Notes: a model not told the origin generated them from the letters alone. Shown: positions 7,005 to 14,823, counted from the stretch's first letter. The stretch: DNA of 24,415 nucleotides from Pelotomaculum sp. (GCA_003489345.1 DNIT01000032.1:20486-44900); one strand, 5' to 3'. Program-made: numbers and translations.

Positions 7005-7044
7005 ACAAAAAAGGCTTACTCCCCTGATGGGAAGTAAGCGCTTT
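7005..7044 (-). terminator. Terminator of the sigma-54 activator gene
   Basis: On the minus strand a stem GCTTACTTCCC/GGAGTAAGC with loop ATCAGG is followed by CTTTTTTG. It starts ~20 bp after the activator stop codon, which is a typical intrinsic terminator layout. Confidence 0.8.
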
Positions 7045-7059
7045 TAACCAATTAAATTT

Positions 7060-9123
7060 TTATCCAATTTTATGTTTATCCAAACTTTTCTTCAGATTTT
7101 CACTGCTGTTTATTCGATTATATAATGTTGTCCTACTTATACCCAAACGCTCAGCGACCCTGCTTAGATTGCCGTTCTCTTCGCGCAAAAGTATTTCAAT
7201 GACTATTTCCTCACTCATCTTCATTAAACTGCTTGAAGGTTTTTTCGTTTCTTTAATTAGACTTACTTTAGTCTTTAAATTTTTATAATTATAGGCTTTA
7301 ACTATTTTCTCCGGAAGATCAGAAAGAGATATTTTTTTCCTGTCACACAATAAAACAATAGCTCTTTCAATTACATTCCTCAATTCCCGAATATTACCAC
7401 GCCAGGAATAGCAGGAAAGCGCCTCGAAAAACTCTTTATCAATTTCCGCTATTTTCACATTGCATTCCTTACAAAACATATTAACAAAATATTTTGCCAA
7501 TATGGGGATATCGTCAACTCTCTCGCGCAAAGCTGGGAGCTTGAGTGTAACTATGCCAATTCGGTAATACAAATCTTCCCGAAAATTACCTTCATCAGCT
7601 TCTTGCAATAAATCTTTCTTTGTTGCCGATATAAGTCTGATATCTACCGGAATCTCTTTAATTCCACCAATCCTACATATTCTATTAATGGAAAGAGCGC
7701 GTAATAATTTAATTTGAATATTTACGGGCATATTTTCAATCTCATCAAGAAACAGGGTTCCGCCGCACGCTGCTTCCAGCTTGCCTAATTTTCCATTTTT
7801 CGAAGCGCCTGTAAATGCGCCGGGCTCATAACCAAATAATTCACTTTCCACCAAATCATGCGGTATAGCGCCACAATTAATTGCAACAAAGGGTTTATTT
7901 TTCCTGGAGCTTTCATTATGAATTGCCTGTGCAAACAATTCCTTGCCAGTACCGCTTTCCCCAAATATTAAAACTGGTGAAGAAGATTTTGCTACTATTT
8001 TGGCCTGGCTTTTGATTTCCATTAAATATTTATTATTACCGATGATGTCATTAAATTTATAATCAGCTTCATTCCCTTGAAGGTTGTTGGCATTTTTTAC
8101 ATTTTCTATAAAGATTATTTTTTCTTCGCTGCTGGTATAGTTAAGTATCTTCTTTGTAGATACCAAAAATAATTTTTTGCGACCATTAACGTCTAAATAT
8201 ATTTCTTTTTTATCCCTAGAATCATTTATATCAATTTTTTGTAATTTTAAAATATATTTGGCAAGTTCGTCTTTAATGTTTGACTTATCAAGTCCCAACA
8301 TATCCACTATCTTATCATTATAATGTTCAATTTCGTTATCATTATTAACATAAACCATGCCCTGGGGCAAATAATCAATAGTACTATTCATAGCCAGACT
8401 AATTGTATCCAGTTTTCCCATGGTATCTATAATAAAATTTATACTGTCAAAAGTTTTTGCTAATAATGTAACCAACATCAAGGTATCTATAGTATGCTTG
8501 TGGCTATAACTGGATATATTTATAGCCCCAATTACCTCTCCCTTGCTGTTATGAATAGGGGCGGCAGAGCAGTAAAAATTGTGAAAATAATAGTTAAAAT
8601 GTTCAGGTCCCAATACTTGTACTGATTTATTTTCCCGTAATGCAAGACAAGCAGCATTAGTTCCTACATCGTCTTCCGCTAAACCAGCCGGAATTGGACT
8701 CTTTACGCCCAATTCCCGGTGTAAAAAATTGGTATGGGCAATCACTTGCAGCGCCATTGCCTGGCTATCAAATATTTGTACAGATAACCCCTTTTCCCTG
8801 GCCAAGCATTGCACTTCTATGATAATATCGCCAAATTTTTTAATAAAGTCATGTTTATTAGTATCTAAAATCTGTTGTTTAATTTCCTCTTTTGTTAAAA
8901 ACCTTCTGTTTTTTGAATAAGGATCAACTCCATATTCCATACTTCTTTGCCATGAATCATAAATTGTTCGTGGAACTATATTTGCATTTACCGGCCTACC
9001 TTCAATGCAGTTATACCATTCTTCCTTGATTTTATCCAACCTTGCCGGAGTATTTTTGCTAATTGCCCTTCCGGTTTTTAGTATTTGATCAAGATGCTGT
9101 TGATATAACAAAGAGCCATCCAT
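7060..9123 (-). CDS. AcoR-like sigma-54-dependent transcriptional activator
   Basis: 687 aa. Residues ~50-230 form a GAF-type sensor as in AcoR (IYDSWQRSMEYGVDP, AGLAEDDVGTNAACLAL, FYCSAAPIHNSKGEVIGAIN). Residues ~240-345 look like a PAS domain (DYLPQGMVYVNNDNEIEHYN). The AAA+ domain carries Walker A GESGTGKE (~387), the sigma-54 contact loop GAFTGA (~435), Walker B GGTLFLDEIENM and the arginine-rich sensor region. The C terminus has a Fis-type helix-turn-helix (NLSRVAERLGISRTTLYNRI). The start ATG follows AAAGGTGG. It is encoded between two loci that each have a -24/-12 promoter (6646-6661, 14212-14227), so it is the likely activator of both. AcoR relatives sense small metabolites such as acetoin; here an alcohol or aldehyde ligand is plausible but unproven. 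Confidence 0.93.
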   Translation of the reverse strand: MDGSLLYQQHLDQILKTGRAISKNTPARLDKIKEEWYNCIEGRPVNANIVPRTIYDSWQRSMEYGVDPYSKNRRFLTKEEIKQQILDTNKHDFIKKFGDIIIEVQCLAREKGLSVQIFDSQAMALQVIAHTNFLHRELGVKSPIPAGLAEDDVGTNAACLALRENKSVQVLGPEHFNYYFHNFYCSAAPIHNSKGEVIGAINISSYSHKHTIDTLMLVTLLAKTFDSINFIIDTMGKLDTISLAMNSTIDYLPQGMVYVNNDNEIEHYNDKIVDMLGLDKSNIKDELAKYILKLQKIDINDSRDKKEIYLDVNGRKKLFLVSTKKILNYTSSEEKIIFIENVKNANNLQGNEADYKFNDIIGNNKYLMEIKSQAKIVAKSSSPVLIFGESGTGKELFAQAIHNESSRKNKPFVAINCGAIPHDLVESELFGYEPGAFTGASKNGKLGKLEAACGGTLFLDEIENMPVNIQIKLLRALSINRICRIGGIKEIPVDIRLISATKKDLLQEADEGNFREDLYYRIGIVTLKLPALRERVDDIPILAKYFVNMFCKECNVKIAEIDKEFFEALSCYSWRGNIRELRNVIERAIVLLCDRKKISLSDLPEKIVKAYNYKNLKTKVSLIKETKKPSSSLMKMSEEIVIEILLREENGNLSRVAERLGISRTTLYNRINSSENLKKSLDKHKIG

Positions 9124-9657
9124 TTTTCTGCCACCTTTCCCCTGTTTATAATGCTAGTTATGTCCATCGCAAATGAAAGGTAATAAGTGCCAGGGTTTCC
9201 TATAACAGCCAATCGCTCTCGACATTATAATCAGTTATTCGACTTAATAATATCACAACTTGTACTACAATTCTAATATTAATTTATTTTCTGTGTTGAG
9301 TTGCTTATTAGACTATTATTATTCAGGTGATGTATCCCAAATTACATTTGATTCTTACAACTTTTGTTGCACTATAAATAGTTATATTATGTTTGTTATT
9401 TTATTTTATTTTGTTATGTATTGTTATGTGTTGTTATGTTTTTTATGACCTGTTTTATCGAGCAGGTTAATATATTGGTAAATACAAGGGAAACAACCAC
9501 CCGGAGTACTCCAGATGTTTGAATGCTTACCCACTCACATTTGTCATGAATTTAGAATGATACCTGAACCCGGAGAATATTAGAGGGGCACTCCCTGTAA
9601 CGAAACTAGCCCGATTTCACAGTCACAAAGATCGTTCCTCCGATATGCTGACACGCT
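9124..9657. other. AT-rich intergenic region with a decamer repeat
   Basis: 534 bp between the sigma-54 activator start and the end of the MoaD-like gene. It should hold the activator's promoter. Visible structure is three tandem copies of a 10-mer, TTGTTATGTR (9411-9440), and a weak ACCTG/CAGGT dyad near 9449-9466. I see no convincing gene, sigma-54 site or terminator here. Confidence 0.5.
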
Positions 9658-9921
9658 TTAACCACCACCCATAAGGTGGTATATTTCTATTAAATCTCCG
9701 TCTGATAAAACCTTATCCTTTACAACTTTCCCGTTTACAACCTTGAACCCTATATGATGTCTATTTTCAATGAACAACTGCTGCACTAATTCCCCTAAAG
9801 TAATACCGGAACACAGCTTTAATAGGAATTCTTTACCTGATTCAAATCCTTCAACGTGTTCTGATGGAGTTACATACGACCTGACTTTGACAAAAATTGA
9901 ACCGACAGGCTCAGAACACAT
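9658..9921 (-). CDS. MoaD/ThiS-family ubiquitin-like sulfur carrier
   Basis: 87 aa with the beta-grasp pattern of MoaD/ThiS: IFVKVRSYV at the N terminus, TLGELVQQLFIENRHH in the helix, VVNGKVVKDKVLSDGDLIEIYHLMGGG at the end. The C-terminal GG is required for adenylation and thiocarboxylate formation, which supplies the dithiolene sulfur of molybdopterin. The ATG at 9919-9921 follows AAGGAGGG. It lies 123 bp downstream of the tungsten-type aldehyde oxidoreductase. Dedicated MoaD-like genes beside such oxidoreductases are common, so it probably serves tungstopterin synthesis for that enzyme (inference). Confidence 0.88.
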   Translation of the reverse strand: MCSEPVGSIFVKVRSYVTPSEHVEGFESGKEFLLKLCSGITLGELVQQLFIENRHHIGFKVVNGKVVKDKVLSDGDLIEIYHLMGGG

Positions 9922-9957
9922 GTTAATCCCTCCTTGCTGTAATTAATTCAATGCAAA

Positions 9958-9994
9958 CATCAAGGGCGATGGTCAATGACCTCACCCTTTGATG
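9958..9994 (-). other. Hairpin between the tungsten AOR and MoaD-like genes
   Basis: On the plus strand CATCAAGGG pairs with CCCTTTGATG (one bulge), and the interior GGTC/GACC extends the stem. There is no T-run on the minus strand. It may be an mRNA processing or stability element that uncouples expression of the abundant oxidoreductase from the carrier. Confidence 0.45.
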
Positions 9995-10044
9995 CTGCAC
10001 CTGAAAAGTTTAATAACATGACTTGCTGACTGAATGTTTATGAT

Positions 10045-11754
10045 TTAGAAAGGTATCGCTTGACTCAGCTCTTCATCAGTAAGATCAAACACGGCGCCTG
10101 ATGAAGGGACAACTTCAGTCCTAATGAATTCAGGGACGTCGACTTTGGGGACTCCGGCTGACTCATTGAATTTCTTCTCCAGTGCTATCGCTTCGACAGC
10201 CAATCCCATCAGCCTGTCGACAGTCCATTCGCCGCCGAATTTGCCTTCAAACATCTTAACGACTGCCATCAGATACTGTTCGTCTACTGTACAGAAACTA
10301 TTAAACAGGCACATACCTGTGCAATCCATCATACAAAATACTACCTGCAGATTGGTTGATAATTCAACCTGGCCTGCTTTGTTATACGGATCGATTTCGC
10401 CGACGGTGCCAAGTGAGTTGCCGCAGGTATGGTCGGCGCCCTGCGGGGCTGTGGCATAAGTGACACCGGTTCCTTTTAAGCTCCTGGGATCATAAGCTGC
10501 AAAGCCTTGTCCTTTCGCTACCGGGATTCTTTTTACGCCGAGGTATTGGCCTGTTGCCAGCGTGCCATTGCCGAGAACAGTGCCGAATTCTGTGCCTTCG
10601 CCTATTTCCTGAACTAACTTGATGGCTGCCTCATCATCACCCCAGGCGATTTTCCCCGACTCCATCACAACACCTATGGTAGCGCCTGTTTCCATGGTAT
10701 CAAGGCCGAAATCGTCACACATGCGGTCGATCGCAGCGACTGTGTCCAGGTTGGAAATTAAGCAATTGGATCCGACCAGGCCTATGGTCTCGTATTCCAA
10801 GCCTGAAGTAAGATATTTGCCGTCCGGGCCGTGGTAAACATTGGAGCAACGGATGATGCAGCCGGTCTGACAGGCGTGACCGGTCCTGCCGCCTCTTTCT
10901 TTGGCGTTTTTGGCCAGGGTTTCGCCGCTGATGTTTTCTGCTTTATCAAACCTGCCGTCGCTGAAGTTTTTAGTCGGTAAGGCGCCCAAGGCGTTGACTC
11001 CCAGCACCCCGGCTGCTGTTCCCATAGCTGGATAGCCGCCTCCGGAAATGGGATGCCCTTTAATCCCTTCAATGAATTTGCGGTTGGCTTCCATAAATTT
11101 TTCTTTGTCAACATACGCGGCCTCTAGTTTCGTACCTTCCGTATCGAGCACGATGGCCTTGATTCTCTTGGAACCCATGACTGCGCCGACGCCGCCCCGG
11201 CCGGCTGCGCGTGCGGTATGACCACTGGGATCGGTCACCTGGACGGTGGAGTTTTTGTAGCCTCTTTCACCGGCTGGGCCGATGGTCATGACACTTATTT
11301 TGCTGCCATATTCCTCCATCAATTTGGCTGCAGCGGCATAGGTACCCAAACCTGCATACTTATTGCCCGGCACCAGCTCCGCACCGTCCTTAGTAACTTT
11401 TAAGATATACCAGGCATCGCCTGCAGGTGCGTTTTCCACGATAATAGCTTTGAGCCCCAGTCTTGCAAAGGCTGCACCCGCAGTGCCGCCGACGTTGGCT
11501 TCTTTAACCCCCCCTGTCAATGGGCTTTTACAGCCAACAGAAATCCTGCCGCTGGCCGGCGCCGCTGTGCCATTCAAAAGGCCTACACAAATAATCAACT
11601 TATTTCCGGGGCCCATGGCGTCGCAGTTGGGGTCTACTTCATCGTTTAGAATTTTGTCAATCAGACCTCGCCCGCCATAAAGCTCCAAATCTTTTCTTTC
11701 TTCAAGAGTAATTTTTTTTGAACCAATATTCACTCTAATAAATTTGTCAGCCAT
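10045..11754 (-). CDS. aor: Tungsten-type aldehyde:ferredoxin oxidoreductase
   Basis: 569 aa, slightly short for the family (~600-620). The N-terminal domain has YGGRGLIDKIL and GRISVGCKSPLTGGVKEANVGG, typical of the tungstopterin-binding AOR_N fold. The middle carries Fe-S Cys at 295, 299 and 303 (HACQTGCIIRC) and the EYET motif. Farther on are YDPRSLKGTG, YATAPQGADH, and DCTGMC, whose Cys482 matches the fourth cluster ligand of P. furiosus AOR (DSLGLC type). The first Cys pair is spaced CX3C rather than the usual CX2C. Expected reaction: aldehyde to acid with reduction of ferredoxin (reversible), cytoplasmic. AAAAAGGAGG precedes the ATG. Copy B of the Moco/Tuco riboswitch lies directly upstream and a MoaD-like gene directly downstream. 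Confidence 0.93.
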   Translation of the reverse strand: MADKFIRVNIGSKKITLEERKDLELYGGRGLIDKILNDEVDPNCDAMGPGNKLIICVGLLNGTAAPASGRISVGCKSPLTGGVKEANVGGTAGAAFARLGLKAIIVENAPAGDAWYILKVTKDGAELVPGNKYAGLGTYAAAAKLMEEYGSKISVMTIGPAGERGYKNSTVQVTDPSGHTARAAGRGGVGAVMGSKRIKAIVLDTEGTKLEAAYVDKEKFMEANRKFIEGIKGHPISGGGYPAMGTAAGVLGVNALGALPTKNFSDGRFDKAENISGETLAKNAKERGGRTGHACQTGCIIRCSNVYHGPDGKYLTSGLEYETIGLVGSNCLISNLDTVAAIDRMCDDFGLDTMETGATIGVVMESGKIAWGDDEAAIKLVQEIGEGTEFGTVLGNGTLATGQYLGVKRIPVAKGQGFAAYDPRSLKGTGVTYATAPQGADHTCGNSLGTVGEIDPYNKAGQVELSTNLQVVFCMMDCTGMCLFNSFCTVDEQYLMAVVKMFEGKFGGEWTVDRLMGLAVEAIALEKKFNESAGVPKVDVPEFIRTEVVPSSGAVFDLTDEELSQAIPF

Positions 11755-11810
11755 TGAAATCGTCGTACCTCCTTTTTAGAATTCACTTGAAATCATGTTT
11801 AATGAAATCA

Positions 11811-11908
11811 ATATTTCCTTTCCAAAAGGGGGGGCACAAACGTTTCCATTTATACCTGGCGGTTAGCAACCATGGCAATTGCTGTAGGTTGTTTAACTCG
11901 GAAATAAT
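11811..11908 (-). ncRNA. Moco/Tuco riboswitch-like leader, copy B
   Basis: It has the same conserved blocks and order as copy A (6511-6608). The closing stem TTATTTCC/GGAAATAT is followed by CCGAGTTAAACAACC with GGTTGCTAAC, a third stem GGTA/TGCC around TGGAAACG, then CCCCC and GGAAAGGA. It sits ~57 bp upstream of the tungsten AOR start codon. Unlike copy A, no terminator follows; the gap holds only the AAAAAGGAGG ribosome binding site and TGAAATCA direct repeats. Control at translation is therefore more likely (inference). Confidence 0.82.
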
Positions 11909-11963
11909 TGTTCATTTAAGCCGGAGAGCTTATTGGACTCTCCTGAAAAAAATAAAACGTGAT

Positions 11964-12563
11964 TTAAGAAGATACCCCTTCCTGGGGCACTGTCTTAATC
12001 CAGGGCGGGCCAAGGGAAACGACTTCTTTGCCATAAGCGGTATTGAGTATGGTTGCGACTATAATCCAAATTAATGAAATAACGGCGATAATCTCAATGT
12101 ATCCGGCTGCTTTCGTTAACACCGGCATGCCGAGAAGGTTGCCGAAGCCCATGAGCCCAAAGAAGATATCGGTGATGATGAAGAAAAGTCCGGGTACAAA
12201 ACCTGCTCGCATGGGAAGCCCGGTGAGGAACAGCAAAATGACGCCCATGCTTAAAAATACCCAGCCGTCCACTGCTGAGGTGTCTTGCGGTCCAACGTTT
12301 AAGAACTTGAACATAAAGGAGATAGCCCCATAGAACATAAAGGCGCTGAAGGCCAAAGTTATGTTGCCGTTTACAACATCACCCCGCTTAAGCTCAATGG
12401 CTCCGGCGATAAACTGCACGATACTGCCTACCAATCCCAGCGGCACAAGGATGATGAGGGCTGAAGCCGGAGCAATGCCTATTAGCACTGGGAGAAGCGC
12501 ACACAGGTAAAAAACCATCACAATTAAACCTGCTGGATTTGCAGTCGCATGAGAATCAGACAT
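11964..12563 (-). CDS. GPR1/FUN34/YaaH-family acetate (small carboxylate) transporter
   Basis: 199 aa with six predicted membrane helices. The family signature NPAGL is at residues 9-13. Helices include ALIILVPLGLVGSIVQFIAG and FVPGLFFIITDIFFGLMGFG. The family (E. coli SatP) moves acetate or succinate together with protons across the inner membrane. It lies between the alcohol dehydrogenase and the tungsten aldehyde oxidoreductase, so it probably exports the acid product or imports an acid for reduction. The ATG at 12561-12563 is preceded by AGGGGGG-like sequence (plus strand ACCCCCCTT). A GGAGAG/CTCTCC dyad (11925-11943) follows the gene without a T-run. Confidence 0.88.
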   Translation of the reverse strand: MSDSHATANPAGLIVMVFYLCALLPVLIGIAPASALIILVPLGLVGSIVQFIAGAIELKRGDVVNGNITLAFSAFMFYGAISFMFKFLNVGPQDTSAVDGWVFLSMGVILLFLTGLPMRAGFVPGLFFIITDIFFGLMGFGNLLGMPVLTKAAGYIEIIAVISLIWIIVATILNTAYGKEVVSLGPPWIKTVPQEGVSS

Positions 12564-12696
12564 CCATTTGACCCCCCTTAATAGTCTAAATAGTTAAACA
12601 AATACAAACCCGATACACCTTGGATATATACCGGTGTGTTTACGATTAGCCAGAAGGCACAGGGTGTATCATAATCGCCATTATTTTGTAAGATGT

Positions 12697-12770
12697 ACGG
12701 TCAGTTGGGTGGTACAGGGTTGCATATGGACTGCGGCAGTTATGCAAACCTGTGCCTCCCCAATTAACCG
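12697..12770. repeat. Imperfect 74-nt palindrome between transporter and alcohol dehydrogenase
   Basis: The left arm (from 12697, including TTGGGTGGTACAGGGTTGCAT) and the right arm (to 12770, including ATGCAAACCTGTGCC) pair over ~28 positions with a few mismatches. The centre ACTGCGGCAGT is itself a short dyad. It lies in the 241-bp gap after the alcohol dehydrogenase stop. It could be a processing or stability stem, or a palindromic repeat element. A GATACACC/GGGTGTATC pair (about 12611-12670) lies beside it. Confidence 0.5.
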
Positions 12771-12804
12771 TTCAAGTCAAACTGCTTTTTTACGAATAGA
12801 ACTT

Positions 12805-13959
12805 TTACGCATAAATCTTCTTTAAGATTTCAAGCGCATCTGCAGCAGTCATCTTTCTGGGCTGGAAATTCTGGAATATATCCGCTTCAATGATCTTTGC
12901 AGCTTCCTCGAACTTGCTTTCATCGTAACCGAATGACTTAACAGATCTCAACCCACACTTGTTGTCTCTAAAATCGATGAAAGCATCTCTTGTTTTGGCA
13001 CCGATTTCTTCCGGTGTTTCATTGCCTGTGAACGTTGCTCCTAAAGCTTGACCTATAAACTTGGTCCTTTCAGGCACTGCAGGCGCATTGAATTCCAGTA
13101 CCCAGGGTTCTGAATAGGCAACACAGTGTCCATGGGGTATATCAAATAATCCGCCGATTGTTTGTCCGATTGAGTGTCCGGCATTTGCGACACAGTGCCC
13201 TAACATCCAGCCTGCCAAAGATGCTGATATAGCCATCCTGCTTCTTGCTTGAACATTGCCCGGATCAGAAATGCATATCGGCAGGTACTTCCCAATAGTC
13301 TCAATAACTTTCTCACAGATCATATCGGTAAAGTCAGTTGCCATAGTGTCCGTATAGTCTTCTACAACGTGTGTTAACGCGTCCAATCCCGTAGCTGCTG
13401 TCAATTCAGCAGGCAATCTGGTCTGCATAGCGGGATCTAAAATTGCATACGCCGCATTAGCATTATGTGAAAGAATCGTATACTTTGCATGATCAGGGCC
13501 CATAAGGATCATTCCCTGAGACAATTCACTGCCTGTTCCTGCAGTTGTAGGGATTAAGACGCAGTTGGGTGAAAATTTGATATCGTCCATACGCTCTACA
13601 TAGTCCAGGATCTTCCCATCATTAAATCTCAAGACGTTGACAGCTTTAGCGCTGTCCATTACGCTTCCGCCGCCGAGCCCTACTACTGCATCGCATTTTT
13701 CTTTGTTACAAATCACGCTGGCCTTTTCTATGGCGTCTGTCGGCGCATTCGGCAGTACTTCATCAAAGGTAACAAATGGGATGTTTCTTTCTTTCAAGCC
13801 CGATACTGCTTGATCGAGAATACCCATATTTACCATGCTCTTATCTGTCACGATCATCGGCTTCTTAACGCCCATATGCTCTATTAATTCACCTAACTGT
13901 TCTAGACTTCCCGGACCTATAAGCATACGAACCTGGTTATACAATTGGAAATTCAACAT
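12805..13959 (-). CDS. Iron-type (group III) alcohol dehydrogenase
   Basis: 384 aa, the normal family length. The nucleotide-binding segment is GLGGGSVMDSAKA. The metal site is built from TGLDALTHVVEDY (Asp, His) and the downstream ANAGHSIGQTIGG and DIPHGHCVAYSEP histidines. The family interconverts primary alcohols or diols and aldehydes with NAD(P)H. A longer frame starts at 13992, but the ATG at 13957-13959 has AAAAGGAGG at ideal distance and gives the family-typical start MLNFQLYNQVRMLIGPG. Expression probably comes from the sigma-54 promoter at 14212-14227. The product aldehyde would feed the aldehyde oxidoreductases nearby. Confidence 0.93.
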   Translation of the reverse strand: MLNFQLYNQVRMLIGPGSLEQLGELIEHMGVKKPMIVTDKSMVNMGILDQAVSGLKERNIPFVTFDEVLPNAPTDAIEKASVICNKEKCDAVVGLGGGSVMDSAKAVNVLRFNDGKILDYVERMDDIKFSPNCVLIPTTAGTGSELSQGMILMGPDHAKYTILSHNANAAYAILDPAMQTRLPAELTAATGLDALTHVVEDYTDTMATDFTDMICEKVIETIGKYLPICISDPGNVQARSRMAISASLAGWMLGHCVANAGHSIGQTIGGLFDIPHGHCVAYSEPWVLEFNAPAVPERTKFIGQALGATFTGNETPEEIGAKTRDAFIDFRDNKCGLRSVKSFGYDESKFEEAAKIIEADIFQNFQPRKMTAADALEILKKIYA

Positions 13960-14211
13960 GATATTTCCTCCTTTTGTTATTCCACTACTCAAATTTTTGG
14001 GTCAAGCAATGCACCGTGAATATCCTGTCCAACCCTGCACCTCTGACAAACCATAAACCCGTGAATAAGGAAAAGTTTTTGACAATACAACGGCCACCTC
14101 AATCCACTCTGTACCCAACCCATTCTAAACACAATACCCAAACTGATTTTTAGAAGGTCTTGTATACCCTCCTTTGTATAGATTTTGTATGACGTCACGA
14201 TAAGGTATAAG

Positions 14212-14227
14212 AGCAAAGCTCATGCCA
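14212..14227 (-). promoter_or_regulatory. Sigma-54 (-24/-12) promoter upstream of the alcohol dehydrogenase
   Basis: On the minus strand it reads TGGCATGAGCTTTGCT, a full match to TGGCAYRN4TTGCW with GG and GC 10 nt apart. The predicted start is about 14201, giving a ~240-nt leader before the alcohol dehydrogenase. The leader has no visible riboswitch. It contains an isolated AAAGGAGGG (about 14168-14176) with no good start codon behind it. Confidence 0.8.
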
Positions 14228-14804
14228 GTGGAAGTAAATTTGGCCAAAAATATTTCACTAAATAAGTCTATCTTTAAAAAAAATTTGATTATTATGCAAA
14301 CCGTTATAAAACCAGGCTTTCTATTTGCTACAGGCTGGCCTCAATAAATGTTAATTTGTTTCATTTACCTAAAGAAAATGGGATTATTTATATTTTCACC
14401 AACAAAAACCTCATTCCAAATGAACATGAACTGTTTAATATTTGGACACAAAATAAAGTTTATAATTATCTGTACATTACTCCTGTTAAGCTGTTCAACC
14501 CGCCTGAAAATAAATATTGTGCATACGAAAACAATGTTCTCAAAATGCAGCTGTGAATTCTCGCACAGATGCTGCATCATCTTCAACAAATTCGGCGCTA
14601 ACGTACCAAGTGCCCATTGCAGTCTTGCACCCATATCTCCGGTATTTTCATGACACGCGGCGCCGCTGCAACATGGGCAACTAAAAAAGTTGTCAGTAAC
14701 CCCGTCCCCCTGTCACTGTCAGCCTGTGGGCAACCAAAAAGCAGCAATCCTTCCCCTGTCAACCTTGTCAATCCAGGATTCCTCCACCGGGGCAAATAAT
14801 AAGA
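14228..14804. other. Intergenic region with no supported gene
   Basis: 577 bp upstream of the sigma-54 promoter of the alcohol dehydrogenase and downstream of the efflux operon. Short reading frames on both strands lack ribosome binding sites and recognisable motifs. It holds two TGAAC half-sites (14421-14431), possible enhancer DNA for the sigma-54 activator, and the REP-like palindrome listed separately. A minus-strand stretch around 14530-14634 (GARLQWALGTLAPNLLKMM) could be gene debris but is not recognised. Confidence 0.5.
14675..14740. repeat. REP-like palindrome flanked by 13-nt direct repeats
   Basis: TGTCAGTAAC (14691-14700), spacer CCCGTCCCCC, then TGTCACTGTCA (14711-14721) form an inverted repeat. 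GGGCAACTAAAAA (14675-14687) and GGGCAACCAAAAA (14728-14740) are near-identical direct repeats around it. The CGTCCCCCTGTCAC core resembles palindromic repeats I recall from clostridial genomes near IS200/REP-type transposases. No transposase is present. Confidence 0.45.
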
Positions 14805-14823
14805 GCCGGCATTAACTGCCGGC
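14805..14823 (-). terminator. Terminator of the efflux operon
   Basis: GCCGGCA-TTAAC-TGCCGGC is a perfect 7-bp GC-rich stem. On the minus strand it is followed by TCTTATTATTTG. It lies ~50 bp after the permease stop codon. Confidence 0.7.

Noticed and set aside
9411..9440. Tandem decamer as a CRISPR or origin repeat
   Set aside because: Only three short AT-rich units with no spacers and no nearby cas or replication genes.
12741..12758. GGCACAGGTTTGC as a third sigma-54 promoter, before the transporter gene
   Set aside because: GG and GC are 9 nt apart instead of 10, and the site is part of a palindrome; sigma-54 spacing is strict.
13989..14216. 75-aa minus-strand frame in the alcohol dehydrogenase leader
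   Set aside because: Its start would lie at or upstream of the predicted transcription start, and no start codon follows the AAAGGAGGG at a workable distance.
14348..14653. Short overlapping frames of 60-101 aa on both strands
   Set aside because: No ribosome binding sites, no motifs, low-complexity composition; probably noncoding.
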